NCBI GenBank assembly: GCA_021806045.1
Contig: JAJZDI010000022.1
Span: 1 to 47,354 of the forward strand
DNA length: 47,354 nucleotides
Direction: 5' to 3'
DNA from: Actinomycetes bacterium
GTDB taxonomy: Bacteria > Actinomycetota > Acidimicrobiia > Acidimicrobiales > RAAP-2
Shown here: positions 1 through 7,845 of the stretch, one piece after another
How the letters are laid out: every line of letters begins with the position of its first letter
Position numbering within the stretch: position 1 is the first letter of the stretch
The notes under the pieces: model-generated
What the model saw: only the letters and a program-made list of their open reading frames with translations
What the model was told of the DNA's origin: nothing
Databases searched by the model: none
Translations under genes and position numbers: made by a program

Positions 1-6
1 CCAGTT

Positions 7-83
7 GGGGCTATAGCTCAGTCGGTTAGAGCGCAGCACTGATAATGCTGAGGTCGCTGGTTCGATTCCAGCTAGCCCCACCA
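7..83 (+). tRNA. tRNA-Ile (anticodon GAT), CCA encoded
   Basis: The cloverleaf is complete. The acceptor stem GGGGCTA (7-13) pairs with TAGCCCC (73-79), the discriminator is A80, and CCA is encoded at 81-83. The anticodon stem CAGCA/TGCTG encloses the loop CTGATAA with anticodon GAT at 41-43. The T arm CTGGTTCGATTCCAG is intact. No 16S or 23S rRNA flanks it within the window, so whether it is a solitary tRNA or the edge of an rRNA operon cannot be told. Confidence 0.97.
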
Positions 84-171
84 GTTTCTGCAGGTCAGCG
101 AGCATGTGGTGATCACCGCCGGTGACCCCGGATGATCCCGGTTCACCATTCGGCGGGCGCGTCCGGCTCAC

Positions 172-513
172 GTGGCGGGAGCGCTCGACCCCGTGCGTGG
201 GAACGTCACCGAAGTGCAGCAGCGAGCGTGGTCGAGTTTCTGGACGCGGCGCAGAGGTCGCTGCCGGGGCCTGCGAGCATGCGCCCGGATTCTCGCTGCT
301 TCCCTCCCGGACGAAGACGAGCACGTGCGCTGCCTCGAGATCCTCGAAGGGGCGGCCAGCCTGGGCCCGTCCGACGCCGTGCTGGTCGATGTGGCGCTCC
401 GCCGGGGCTGGGCGCTGGCTTCCGCAGACCAGTCGTTCGACGACGTCGACGGTCTCCGTCGCCTCGACCCGTCGTCGCACACCTTCCTCGATGACCTCGG
501 CGCTGCCAGCTGA
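172..513 (+). pseudogene. Probable remnant of a PIN-domain (VapC-like) toxin gene
   Basis: The last ~55 codons read like the C-terminal half of a PIN ribonuclease: a SLGPSDAVLVDVALRRG helix carrying the conserved SD, then ALASADQSFDDVDGLRRLDP, which resembles the usual strand with the last acidic residues. The upstream half of this frame is Arg-rich and does not resemble a PIN N-terminus. The expected VDTS-type start is absent, and a VVEFLDAAQ stretch lies in another frame around 225-255. I infer a frameshifted or truncated VapC next to the tRNA gene. No VapB antitoxin was recognised. A divergent intact small protein remains possible. Confidence 0.4.
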
Positions 514-579
514 GCACGTGCTTGTCCTCCACGCGCAGCAGGTCCACGCGCACAGCAGGGGCCACCACCACCACCACCG

Positions 580-1206
580 TCACTGCCGCCGCTCGGACGC
601 GTCTGCCGCTTCGCTCTTCCGCGACCGCTGAGGGTGGATGGTCTCGCCCCGGGCGAGCATGGCGACGAGCTGTTCGATCCGGCGCTGCCGTGTCTCGGCC
701 CGCTTGGCCGTGGACACGCGGTAGAGCACCGAATAGCGGTTGGCCGAGTCCAGGCGGTCGAACATCGCCTGGGCGGGGGGAGTGGCGGACAGCGCGGCGG
801 CGAGATCGGGAGGGACGGTGATCGACGCCTGCCCCTCGTAGGCGTTGTCCCAGCTGCCGTCGGCCTTCGCCCGCTCGATCGCGCCGAGTCCGCCGGCCGT
901 CATCCGCCCCTCCTCGATCAGCCGGGCCGCCAGCGCGGTGTTGCGTTTGGACCACGCGCTGCCCTGGCGCCGCGGGGTGAACTTCCGCCGGAAGGTCTGC
1001 TCGTCACCCCTAGCCAGCTGCCCGTCGACCCAGCCGTGGCAGATCGCCTCCTCCAGTGCCGCGTCGTAGGTCAGTCTCGTCGGCGCGTCGGCGCCCTTCT
1101 TGGCCAGGATCAGCCACACGCCGGGCGAATCCCCACCGTGAGCACCCAGCCACCGGGACCAGGCCGATGCGTCGGCAACCGTCAGCTCCTCGAAGGCGTC
1201 GGCCAC
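580..1206 (-). CDS. YdeI/OmpD-associated family protein
   Basis: The 208-aa product has the family layout: N-terminal WSRWLGAHGGDSPGVWLILAK, the central AICHGWVDGQ motif, then FTPRRQGSAWSKRN, and a C-terminal helical region (FDRLDSANRYSVLYRVSTAKRAETRQRRI). Proteins of this family are small, soluble and linked by annotation to bacteriocin tolerance, but their biochemistry is not established. The start is a GTG at 1206. No strong Shine-Dalgarno sequence is visible and no in-frame alternative exists close by. The gene is convergent with the PIN remnant, and the upstream secreted esterase gene lies on the same strand 74 nt away. Confidence 0.85.
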   Translation of the reverse strand: MADAFEELTVADASAWSRWLGAHGGDSPGVWLILAKKGADAPTRLTYDAALEEAICHGWVDGQLARGDEQTFRRKFTPRRQGSAWSKRNTALAARLIEEGRMTAGGLGAIERAKADGSWDNAYEGQASITVPPDLAAALSATPPAQAMFDRLDSANRYSVLYRVSTAKRAETRQRRIEQLVAMLARGETIHPQRSRKSEAADASERRQ

Positions 1207-1280
1207 TCCGTCAGTGTGCCACCGGGCCGACCGCGGACCTGGCCTCGGAGGTTCCGTCTACCTGGGGGCCGTCTGACCGT

Positions 1281-4070
1281 TCACGCCGCGCCACCCACGA
1301 TCGGCTTGTTCAGCACGAGCGCCCCCGCTGATCCGTGGAAGGCGGCATCGCCGAAGGAGAACACCCCGCCGTCGGAGGCCACCAGCCAGTAGCCGCCCCC
1401 GTCAGGCGTGGCCGCTATGCCCACGATCGGCTTGTTCAGCACGAGCGCACCCGTCGACCCGTGGAAGGCGGCATCGCCGAAGGAGAACACCCCGCCGTCG
1501 GAGGCCACCAGCCAGTAGCCGCCCCCGTCGGGCGTGGCCGCTATGCCCACGATCGGCTTGTTCAGCACGAGCGCCCCCGTCGACCCGTGGAAGGCGGCAT
1601 CCCCGAAGGAGAACACCCCGCCGTCGGAGGCCACCAGCCAGTAGCCGCCCCCGTCAGGCGTGGCCGCCATGCCCACGATCGGCTTGTTCAGCACGAGCGC
1701 CCCCGTCGACCCGTGGAAGGCGGCATCGCCGAAGGAGAACACCCCGCCGTCGGAGGCCACCAGCCAGTAGCCACCCCCGTCGGGCGTGGCCGCCATGCCC
1801 ACGATCGGTGCGTTGAGGTGCAATGCACCCGTCGACCCGTGGAAGGCGGCATCGCCGAAGGAGAACACCCCGCCGTCGGAGGCCACCAGCCAGTAGCCGC
1901 CCCCGTCGGGCGTGGCCGCCATGCCGACGATCGGTGCGTTCAACGTGAGCGCACCTGTCGACCCGTGGAAGGCGGCATCGCCGAAGGAGAACACCCCGCC
2001 GTCGGAGGCCACCAGCCGGTAACCCTGGGGCAGGGTGAGACCCAGCTCCCGTGCCAGGAAGGCGGTGGTCGCCGGGAGCTCGGCCGGCGCGTAGGCGAAG
2101 GCGTGGGCGCACAGCGTGTTCGTGTCGAGCGTGGCCGGAACCCCGTCGACGGTGGCCCGGTCGACCACCTCCTCACCCTCGATGACCGGCACGATCTCGC
2201 AGGAGCCGGTGCCGGTGAAGTCGGTCGAGCCGGCGGCGAGGACGGCCGGCTCGGTTCCCGGTCCGGCCGGCGCCGGATCCTCGAGCAGCGCGGGCGACGC
2301 CTCCAGGTAGTCGGTCAGGCAGGCGTTGGACGACGGGTTCCACGTCGTGCTCTGCGGGTCGCTGCACCCCAGGTAGGTCGCCCACCCGGTGCTCGACACC
2401 TGGAAGCCCGGCTGCACCGCCTGGTACTGGTCGACCAGGGACAGCACGTCCGACGTGCCCGACCAGTCGGCCACCGCCGTCACCTTGGCGGCCGGGTCGA
2501 TCAGCGGGGCGGCGAACGCCGCAGACAGCGACAGGTTCCCTCCGGCCGATCCCCCGAACAGGGCGATCCGTGACGGGTCGACGCCGACCTGGGAGGCGTG
2601 GCTCCGCACCCATGCGACCGCATCCATGACGTCGTAGACGGGGTTGGGGAAGGTCGGCTGGGAAGCGGTGGCCAACGGGTAGTTGACGTTGAAGACGGCG
2701 AACCCGTCCTGGGCGAGGGCGACGGCCTGGGCCTGCAGGCCGCACTTGTCCCCCTTGACGTGGCCGCCGCCGTGGACCAGCACGACCGCCGGTACCGGCC
2801 CCGACGAGCTCTGCGGCCGGTAGACGTCGAGGAAGGTGGGATGGCCGAAGTCGCTGCCGTACACCTGGTTGGCCTGGTAGCTGACGCCGGCACCGGGAGC
2901 GGGAGGGCAGGTCGACGGTGTGGTGACGATCGAGCCGGTGGTGATGCGTGGGGGCAGGGGCGCAGGCGCGAGCGGCGGCGAGGGGGCGGCGAACTGGCCC
3001 TGGAGCCAGGCGATGGTGTTCTGCTCCATCGTGCCGGTTCCGGGAGGCGAGATGGGATCTCCGGCGTAGGCGAGTGCGTGGGCACAGGCCGACGTGGTCT
3101 CCACCGTGACGGGCACGCCGTGTTCCCGGTAGGACTGGGCGAGGGTGAGGGTGCTCTGGGGGTTGACCAGTTCGCAGCCGCTCACGTAGTCGGTGCTGGT
3201 GGCGAGCAGGGCCGGCGGGTCACCCCGGGCCACCCGGGCCAGCGGGTCGGCCGCCACCGCGGTGGCGAAGCACGAGGGGTCGTCGACGTTGCTGCAGCCG
3301 AGGAATTCGGTGCCGCCCTGGTACTCGGTGGGATTGGACACGGCGGTGAGGAAGGAGGCGGTGACCAGGTCGTACTGGCCGGACCACCCGACCACCGCGC
3401 TCACCCGGGCGGCCGGATCGCCGAGGACCGCGCCCTCGGCCGCGTCGACGGCGAGGGTGGCGCCGGCGGACTCGCCCCAGAGGGCCAGGCGGGCGGGATC
3501 GGTCCCCAGGTCGGCGGCGTACGTGCGCACCCATTGGACGGCCAGCTGCACGTCGGCGGGGGCCTCGACCGACGTGGCCGTGGTGCTGGTGGCCAGGGGG
3601 TAGTCGATGGAGAAGGCGGCTATCCCGGCCGCCGCCAGTGCGGGTGCCTCCGGGCTGAAGCTGCACTGGGCCCCGTGTACGAAGTCACCCCCGTGGACGA
3701 GGACGATGCCGGGCACGGGCCCGGTGACGTTGGTGGGGAGGTAGGCGGAGAGCACGAGCGTCTGGTGGAGGGCGTTGTCCGTGCCGTAGACGAGGTTGCC
3801 GGCGAAGCGCACGCCGGGCGTGGTCGAGGGGCAACAGCTCGGACCGTTGTTGCAGGTCCCCGGGGCCGGCAGCGCGGGTGCCGGACCGAGGGAGGGGGCG
3901 GGCAGCCCAGCGGCGTGCGCCACGTCCGGCGTGGTCGGGGTCGGGGCCGGGGTCGACAGCGCGGCTGCCCCGGCGCCACCGGCCAGCGCGAAGGGTGCGA
4001 GTGAAGCGAGCGCGATCACGGCTCCCGCGACCAGGTGCCGCACCACTCCTGCCGTCGCTGTTCTCCCCAT
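1281..4070 (-). CDS. Secreted protein: two tandem alpha/beta-hydrolase (esterase/lipase) domains plus six 42-aa repeats
   Basis: The product has 929 aa. The ATG at 4070 is preceded by GGAGGTGG, which fixes the start. Residues 1-36 form a signal peptide (basic start, hydrophobic Leu/Ala core, AxA). Two BD-FAE/HSL-like esterase domains follow. The first has an HGGD oxyanion motif at His126 and GESAG with nucleophile Ser201; the second has HGGG at His433 and GGSAGG with Ser508. Each also keeps a late Asp (STDY/STDF) and His ([16 protein letters not shown]), so both catalytic triads look intact. Residues 683-929 are six units of the type [18 protein letters not shown] infer an exported esterase with a beta-propeller-like C-terminus. 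The substrate is unknown. Confidence 0.88.
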   Translation of the reverse strand: MGRTATAGVVRHLVAGAVIALASLAPFALAGGAGAAALSTPAPTPTTPDVAHAAGLPAPSLGPAPALPAPGTCNNGPSCCPSTTPGVRFAGNLVYGTDNALHQTLVLSAYLPTNVTGPVPGIVLVHGGDFVHGAQCSFSPEAPALAAAGIAAFSIDYPLATSTTATSVEAPADVQLAVQWVRTYAADLGTDPARLALWGESAGATLAVDAAEGAVLGDPAARVSAVVGWSGQYDLVTASFLTAVSNPTEYQGGTEFLGCSNVDDPSCFATAVAADPLARVARGDPPALLATSTDYVSGCELVNPQSTLTLAQSYREHGVPVTVETTSACAHALAYAGDPISPPGTGTMEQNTIAWLQGQFAAPSPPLAPAPLPPRITTGSIVTTPSTCPPAPGAGVSYQANQVYGSDFGHPTFLDVYRPQSSSGPVPAVVLVHGGGHVKGDKCGLQAQAVALAQDGFAVFNVNYPLATASQPTFPNPVYDVMDAVAWVRSHASQVGVDPSRIALFGGSAGGNLSLSAAFAAPLIDPAAKVTAVADWSGTSDVLSLVDQYQAVQPGFQVSSTGWATYLGCSDPQSTTWNPSSNACLTDYLEASPALLEDPAPAGPGTEPAVLAAGSTDFTGTGSCEIVPVIEGEEVVDRATVDGVPATLDTNTLCAHAFAYAPAELPATTAFLARELGLTLPQGYRLVASDGGVFSFGDAAFHGSTGALTLNAPIVGMAATPDGGGYWLVASDGGVFSFGDAAFHGSTGALHLNAPIVGMAATPDGGGYWLVASDGGVFSFGDAAFHGSTGALVLNKPIVGMAATPDGGGYWLVASDGGVFSFGDAAFHGSTGALVLNKPIVGIAATPDGGGYWLVASDGGVFSFGDAAFHGSTGALVLNKPIVGIAATPDGGGYWLVASDGGVFSFGDAAFHGSAGALVLNKPIVGGAA
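1284..2024 (-). repeat. Tandem 126-bp coding repeat, six units
   Basis: The 3' end of the esterase gene consists of six consecutive units of 126 bp (42 codons); the last one is slightly shorter. Units 3-6 are almost identical at the DNA level, and units 1-2 differ mainly in the LTLNA/LHLNA segment. The block gtggaaggcggcatc is present in every unit. The identity suggests recent duplication or gene conversion. The array is prone to slippage and to misassembly from short reads. Confidence 0.95.
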
Positions 4071-4120
4071 GGGACCACCTCCGTCTCGTTGCCCGGCCTG
4101 GACGTGCGTGGGCGATGTGC

Positions 4121-4147
4121 ACGGTACGACCCGGGAGCGAACGTTCG
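4121..4147 (-). promoter_or_regulatory. Putative promoter/operator of the secreted esterase
   Basis: On the minus strand a TACCGT hexamer (4126-4121, TANNNT type) lies ~50 nt upstream of the ATG. A perfect 10-bp palindrome CGAACGTTCG (4138-4147) sits 11 bp further upstream, where a -35 element and a repressor would bind. No good -35 match is present. The assignment is tentative. Confidence 0.35.
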
Positions 4148-4230
4148 GTGAGGTGCCTGTTAGGGAATTCGGTGGGGTGCGGACAGCGAACTGCGGGCAT
4201 CGCCGCCGGGAGCACCCGCTCCCGGCAGGT

Positions 4231-4256
4231 CTGTGCACACTGCAATACTGTGTACA
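4231..4256 (+). promoter_or_regulatory. Putative promoter region with two TGTGyACA sites, upstream of the CLC gene
   Basis: The 401-nt gap 4071-4471 contains no convincing gene. Within it are two copies of CTGTGyACA starting 17 nt apart (4231-4239 and 4248-4256). Their cores TGTGCACA and TGTGTACA are perfectly or nearly palindromic. A -10-like TACTGT (4246-4251) overlaps the second copy. A transcript starting here would have a ~210-nt leader before the CLC start at 4472. Confidence 0.35.
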
Positions 4257-4471
4257 TGCACGGAATATCCGAGGCCGCCGGGCCCGGCGGGTCCGACCAG
4301 CGCGCCCACTGCCACCACTGCCGCCCGGCTGGGCGCCTGCCGGCCCGGACGCCCTCTCCACCTGGTCCACCCGGCCGGGCTGCATGCCAGCCACAGGCGA
4401 GCGGCGCGACCGGGTCACGGCGCGCCCGCCTCTGCACCGTGCACGATGGGCGCGACCGATGAGGAGCAGCG

Positions 4472-6658
4472 ATGGCGATCGATGACGAGGGTGACGGGGC
4501 CGGCGCCGGTGCCGGGGGGACCCCGCCGGCGGTGCCCGTTGGAGGATCGGCAGGTCGGTGGCGCCGCCTGCGGTCGAGCCCACCGCAGTTCCGGCGGGTG
4601 GGGATCGCCCTGGGCGAGCGCATCAACGCCATGTCGTACCTGCCCAAGTGGCTGATCCTGGGCACGACCATCGGGATCGTCGCCGGGCTGGGCGCGGTGG
4701 TCTTCTATGAGGCGCTCTCCCTGGCGACGCACTTCTTCCTCTCGTACCTGGCCGGCTACCACGTGCCGACCCCGGCGGGCGAGGGCTACCACTTCGGCTC
4801 GGCCGGCTACTCCCGCCCGTGGGCCATCCCCCTGGTCGTCGTCCTCGGCGGCCTCCTCGCCGGGTTCATCGTCTTCACCTGGGCACCCGAGGCCGAGGGG
4901 CACGGGACCGACGCGGCCATCGACGCCGTCCACCACAACCCGCGCGGCATCCGCCTGCGGGCAGTCGTCGTGAAGATCGTCGCTTCGGCCCTCACCATCG
5001 GCTCCGGCGGCTCCGGCGGTCGGGAGGGGCCGACCGCCCAGATCAGCGCCGGGTTCGGATCGTTCATGGCCCGCCTCCTCGACCTGTCGCCGGAGGACGG
5101 CCGCATCGCCGTGTCCATCGGCATCGGCTCGGGCATCGGCGCCATCTTCTCGGCGCCCCTCGGCGGTGCCGTCCTGGCCGCCGACATCGTCTACCGGGAC
5201 GACTTCGAGTACGAGGCCCTCCTGCCCGGCGTCTTCGCCTCCGTCATCGCCTACGCCATCTTCGGTGCCTTCTTCGGCTACCACCCCCTCTTCGCCATCC
5301 ACGGCCTGCTCGTCTTCGACCACCCGGCACAGCTGCTGTGGTTCGCCCTCCTCGGCGTGATCGCCGGTGCTGTCGGCCTCCTCTATGCGGGCGCCTTCTA
5401 CGGCACCATCCGCCTCAACGCCAAGCTCCCCTTCACCCACAAGCTGCGCCCCGCCCTCGGGGCCCTGTTCGTGGGCCTCATGGCCCTCGGCGTGCCCCAG
5501 GTGCTCGGCACCGGGTACGGGTGGGTGCAGCGGAGCCTGGACAACCAGCTGGCCCACATCCCCCTCGCCGTCATCCTGCTGCTGCCCATCCTCCGGATCG
5601 TGGCCACCAGCCTGTCCATCGGCACCGGCGGCTCGGGTGGCGTGTTCGGCCCGGGCATGGTGATCGGCGCCTTCACCGGCTATGCCCTGTGGCGCCTCCT
5701 CGAGGGGGTCGCACCCGGGTTCGGCCACGACCCCGCGCCGTTCGTGGTGGTGGGGATGATGGCCGTCTTCGGCAGCATCTCCCGGGCACCGGTGGCGGTC
5801 ATGATCATGGTCGCCCAGATGACGGGCAACGTCTCGATGCTCGCTCCGGCCATGGTGGCGGTGTCCATCGCCTGGTTCATGGTCAGCCGCCTGGACAAGA
5901 GCATCTACGTGTCCCAGCTGAAGCGGCGGGCCGACTCCGCCTCCGGCCGGCTGCGCTTCGGCCTCCCCCAGGCGTCGTCACTGTCGGTGGCCGACGTGGC
6001 CACCCCACCGCGCCTCGTCCTCGGCGACCACGTCCTGGTGAGAGAGGCCCGGGAGGCACTGGACGTCGCCGGCGTCCCCGGTGCGCCGGTGACCGACGAG
6101 CAGGGAACCTACCTGGGGACGGTCGAGCACGACCCGCTGGCCATGTTGGAGAGCGAGGGGCGCGACAGCGAGCCGATCGGACCGGTGGTGGACGCGACCA
6201 CGCCGGCCATCGCCCAGGGGGAATCGCTCGACTCGGGCCTCGACGCGCTGCTCCACGCCGGAGGCGGATGGGTCCCCGTCACCGGCGGCGACCGGCGGGT
6301 GGTGGGCATCCTCGCCGTGGGCCAGCTCGTGCGCGGCTACCGCAGGGCGCTGGTCCGGGACCTGGACCGGGTGGCCGGCGTCCGATCCGGGTCGGTATCG
6401 GTCGAGGAGCGGATCGGACCGCACTCGGTCCTGGCCGGGCGGGCGATCCGCGACGTCGACTGGCCAGCCGGGTGCGTGGTGATGACGGTCCAGCACGACG
6501 AGCGGCTGACGTTCGCGGTGGGCGAGACGGAGCTGGCCGAAGGGGACGTGGTCAGCGCCCTCGTGCCCATCGGCGGCGTCGAGGGAGCCCGCCAGCTCAT
6601 CACGGGCGAGGAGTCAGGCGAGCGGGAGCCGGAGGAGGCCGACCAGCCGATGGTGTGA
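4472..6658 (+). CDS. CLC-family chloride channel with CBS pair and TrkA-C domain
   Basis: The product has 728 aa. GAGGAG lies just before the ATG. The membrane core (about residues 60-470) carries the CLC signatures GSGGSGG, GREGP with the gating Glu at about residue 185, and [12 protein letters not shown]. Two CBS-like segments follow (about residues 500-625), then a TrkA-C/RCK-C-like domain ([17 protein letters not shown]...[14 protein letters not shown]). By alignment to the FxY landmark, the position of the internal proton glutamate of CLC antiporters (E. coli E203) is Val240, as in CLC channels. I therefore infer a chloride channel rather than an antiporter, possibly ligand-gated through CBS/TrkA-C. 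The gene converges on the marR gene with an 11-nt gap. Confidence 0.93.
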   Translation: MAIDDEGDGAGAGAGGTPPAVPVGGSAGRWRRLRSSPPQFRRVGIALGERINAMSYLPKWLILGTTIGIVAGLGAVVFYEALSLATHFFLSYLAGYHVPTPAGEGYHFGSAGYSRPWAIPLVVVLGGLLAGFIVFTWAPEAEGHGTDAAIDAVHHNPRGIRLRAVVVKIVASALTIGSGGSGGREGPTAQISAGFGSFMARLLDLSPEDGRIAVSIGIGSGIGAIFSAPLGGAVLAADIVYRDDFEYEALLPGVFASVIAYAIFGAFFGYHPLFAIHGLLVFDHPAQLLWFALLGVIAGAVGLLYAGAFYGTIRLNAKLPFTHKLRPALGALFVGLMALGVPQVLGTGYGWVQRSLDNQLAHIPLAVILLLPILRIVATSLSIGTGGSGGVFGPGMVIGAFTGYALWRLLEGVAPGFGHDPAPFVVVGMMAVFGSISRAPVAVMIMVAQMTGNVSMLAPAMVAVSIAWFMVSRLDKSIYVSQLKRRADSASGRLRFGLPQASSLSVADVATPPRLVLGDHVLVREAREALDVAGVPGAPVTDEQGTYLGTVEHDPLAMLESEGRDSEPIGPVVDATTPAIAQGESLDSGLDALLHAGGGWVPVTGGDRRVVGILAVGQLVRGYRRALVRDLDRVAGVRSGSVSVEERIGPHSVLAGRAIRDVDWPAGCVVMTVQHDERLTFAVGETELAEGDVVSALVPIGGVEGARQLITGEESGEREPEEADQPMV

Positions 6659-6669
6659 GCCGCCGGCCG

Positions 6670-7161
6670 TCACAGCTCCCAATCCTCGACCAGCTGCCGG
6701 TCGGCGACCTCTCCAGCCGCGTCGGCGAGCGCGCCGAACAGCTCCACCATGCGGGCCTGGTCCTCGACCGGGATGCGGTCGAGCAACTGCGCGATCTCCG
6801 CCCGCCGCCGGTCGGCGACCTGGCTCACCAACTCCTGGCCGGCGGCGCTGAGGCTCACCCGCACCTCGCGACGGTCCTGGCGGGCGGCCCGCCGCCGGAT
6901 GAGCCCCTTGCGCTCGAGCCGGTCGCACATGCGGGTGGCGGTCGGTGGGGTGACGGCCAGCAGCTCGGCCAGTGACGCCACCCGTTGCGGGCCCCGCGAG
7001 GCCAGGACCACGAGGGCCCGGTACTGGGGGAGGGTCACGTCCTCGGCCACCTCGGCCAGCGACCGGGCGGCCACCGCCACCAGCACCCGGCTGGCGCCGA
7101 TCACCGCCTCGACCACCTCGCTCCGGCTGGGCGCCGTCCCCGTGAGGTCGTGGGCCTCCAT
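6670..7161 (-). CDS. MarR-family transcriptional regulator
   Basis: The product has 163 aa. The winged-helix core reads LPQYRALVVLASRGPQRVASLAELLAVTPPTATRMCDRLERKGLI, followed by the wing RRAARQDRREVRVSLSAAG, a classical MarR DNA-binding region with the conserved DxR. The open frame extends upstream, but a GATAAT hexamer ends 6 nt before the ATG at 7161. That fits a leaderless mRNA and supports this start. The target genes are not evident; the neighbours are a TetR gene upstream and the convergent CLC channel. Confidence 0.93.
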   Translation of the reverse strand: MEAHDLTGTAPSRSEVVEAVIGASRVLVAVAARSLAEVAEDVTLPQYRALVVLASRGPQRVASLAELLAVTPPTATRMCDRLERKGLIRRRAARQDRREVRVSLSAAGQELVSQVADRRRAEIAQLLDRIPVEDQARMVELFGALADAAGEVADRQLVEDWEL

Positions 7162-7167
7162 CGCCCA

Positions 7168-7173
7168 ATTATC
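7168..7173 (-). promoter_or_regulatory. -10 box of a leaderless promoter (marR)
   Basis: GATAAT reads on the minus strand, followed by exactly six bases (TGGGCG) and then the ATG. Transcription would start on the A of the start codon. No clear -35 is visible. Confidence 0.55.
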
Positions 7174-7219
7174 GCCGGTGCCCGGCGACGCCCGCTGGTC
7201 GAGGTCGGGCCACCCGTCC

Positions 7220-7813
7220 CTACCCCGCTGATGGCGCCATACCGGCCAGGCCGCGGTGGAGGAGATCGAGGGCGGCAGTGGCGGTGGCATCGGCGTCACC
7301 GCCGGCGTCCACCCGGGCCAGCGCCGCCTGGACGACCCCCCCGACCAGCGCGGTCACCAGGTCCGGTTCGGCCACCCCCAGATCGGCCACCGCGGCGGCC
7401 AGCGGCGCCGCCTGTGCCTGGTGGAGCTCCGCCAGCCGCTCCCGGCAGGGCTCGGGGAGGTCGCCCCCGGCCAGCGCCATGGCCAGCCGGTGGGCACCGG
7501 CCGCGCCCAACCGGAGGGTGGTGGTGACGTAGGCGTCGATCCGTCCGATGGGGTCGTCGATCCCCGCCAGCGCATCGGCAAGCTCGCGGTCGGCGGGTGG
7601 GAAGGCCTCCTCCACCACGGTGGCCACGATCTCGGCCACCGACCCGAAGTACTGGTAGACGCTCGACCGGGCCAGCCCGGCCCGCCGGCCGACGGCGGCA
7701 GGCGTCAGCGCGGGGAGCCCGCCGTCGCGGAGGATCTCCACCGCCGCGTCGAGGAGGGCCTGGCGCTGGCGGGCGTGGTGCTCGGCGACGGTGGCGGCGG
7801 AGATCTTGGGCAT
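7220..7813 (-). CDS. TetR-family transcriptional regulator
   Basis: The product has 197 aa. An N-terminal TetR HTH (RQALLDAAVEILRDGGLPALTPAAVGRRAGLARSSVYQYFGS) is followed by an all-helical ligand domain ending LDLLHRGLAGMAPSAG. The ATG at 7813 lies 32 nt after the stop of the DHA2 exporter gene on the same strand, so the two probably form an exporter-repressor operon. The likely operator is the palindrome on the exporter promoter at 9586-9601. No Shine-Dalgarno sequence is evident. Confidence 0.92.
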   Translation of the reverse strand: MPKISAATVAEHHARQRQALLDAAVEILRDGGLPALTPAAVGRRAGLARSSVYQYFGSVAEIVATVVEEAFPPADRELADALAGIDDPIGRIDAYVTTTLRLGAAGAHRLAMALAGGDLPEPCRERLAELHQAQAAPLAAAVADLGVAEPDLVTALVGGVVQAALARVDAGGDADATATAALDLLHRGLAGMAPSAG

Positions 7814-7845
7814 CGGTCGGGACGGCGGTGGCGTCCGTGACGACG

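Noticed and set aside
7-83. tRNA 3' end as an attachment site for an integrated element
   Set aside because: No integrase gene and no second copy of the tRNA 3' segment were found in the window.
560-579. Short CCA-rich triplet run (ccaccaccaccacc)
   Set aside because: Low-complexity sequence just after the ydeI-like stop; too short to call a functional repeat.
4256-4462. Small 68-codon frame (MHGISEAAG...) ending 10 nt before the CLC start, near a -10-like TACTGT
   Set aside because: The -10 to ATG gap is only 4 nt, there is no ribosome site, and the composition (Pro/Arg/Gly with scattered Cys) is typical of random GC-rich frames.
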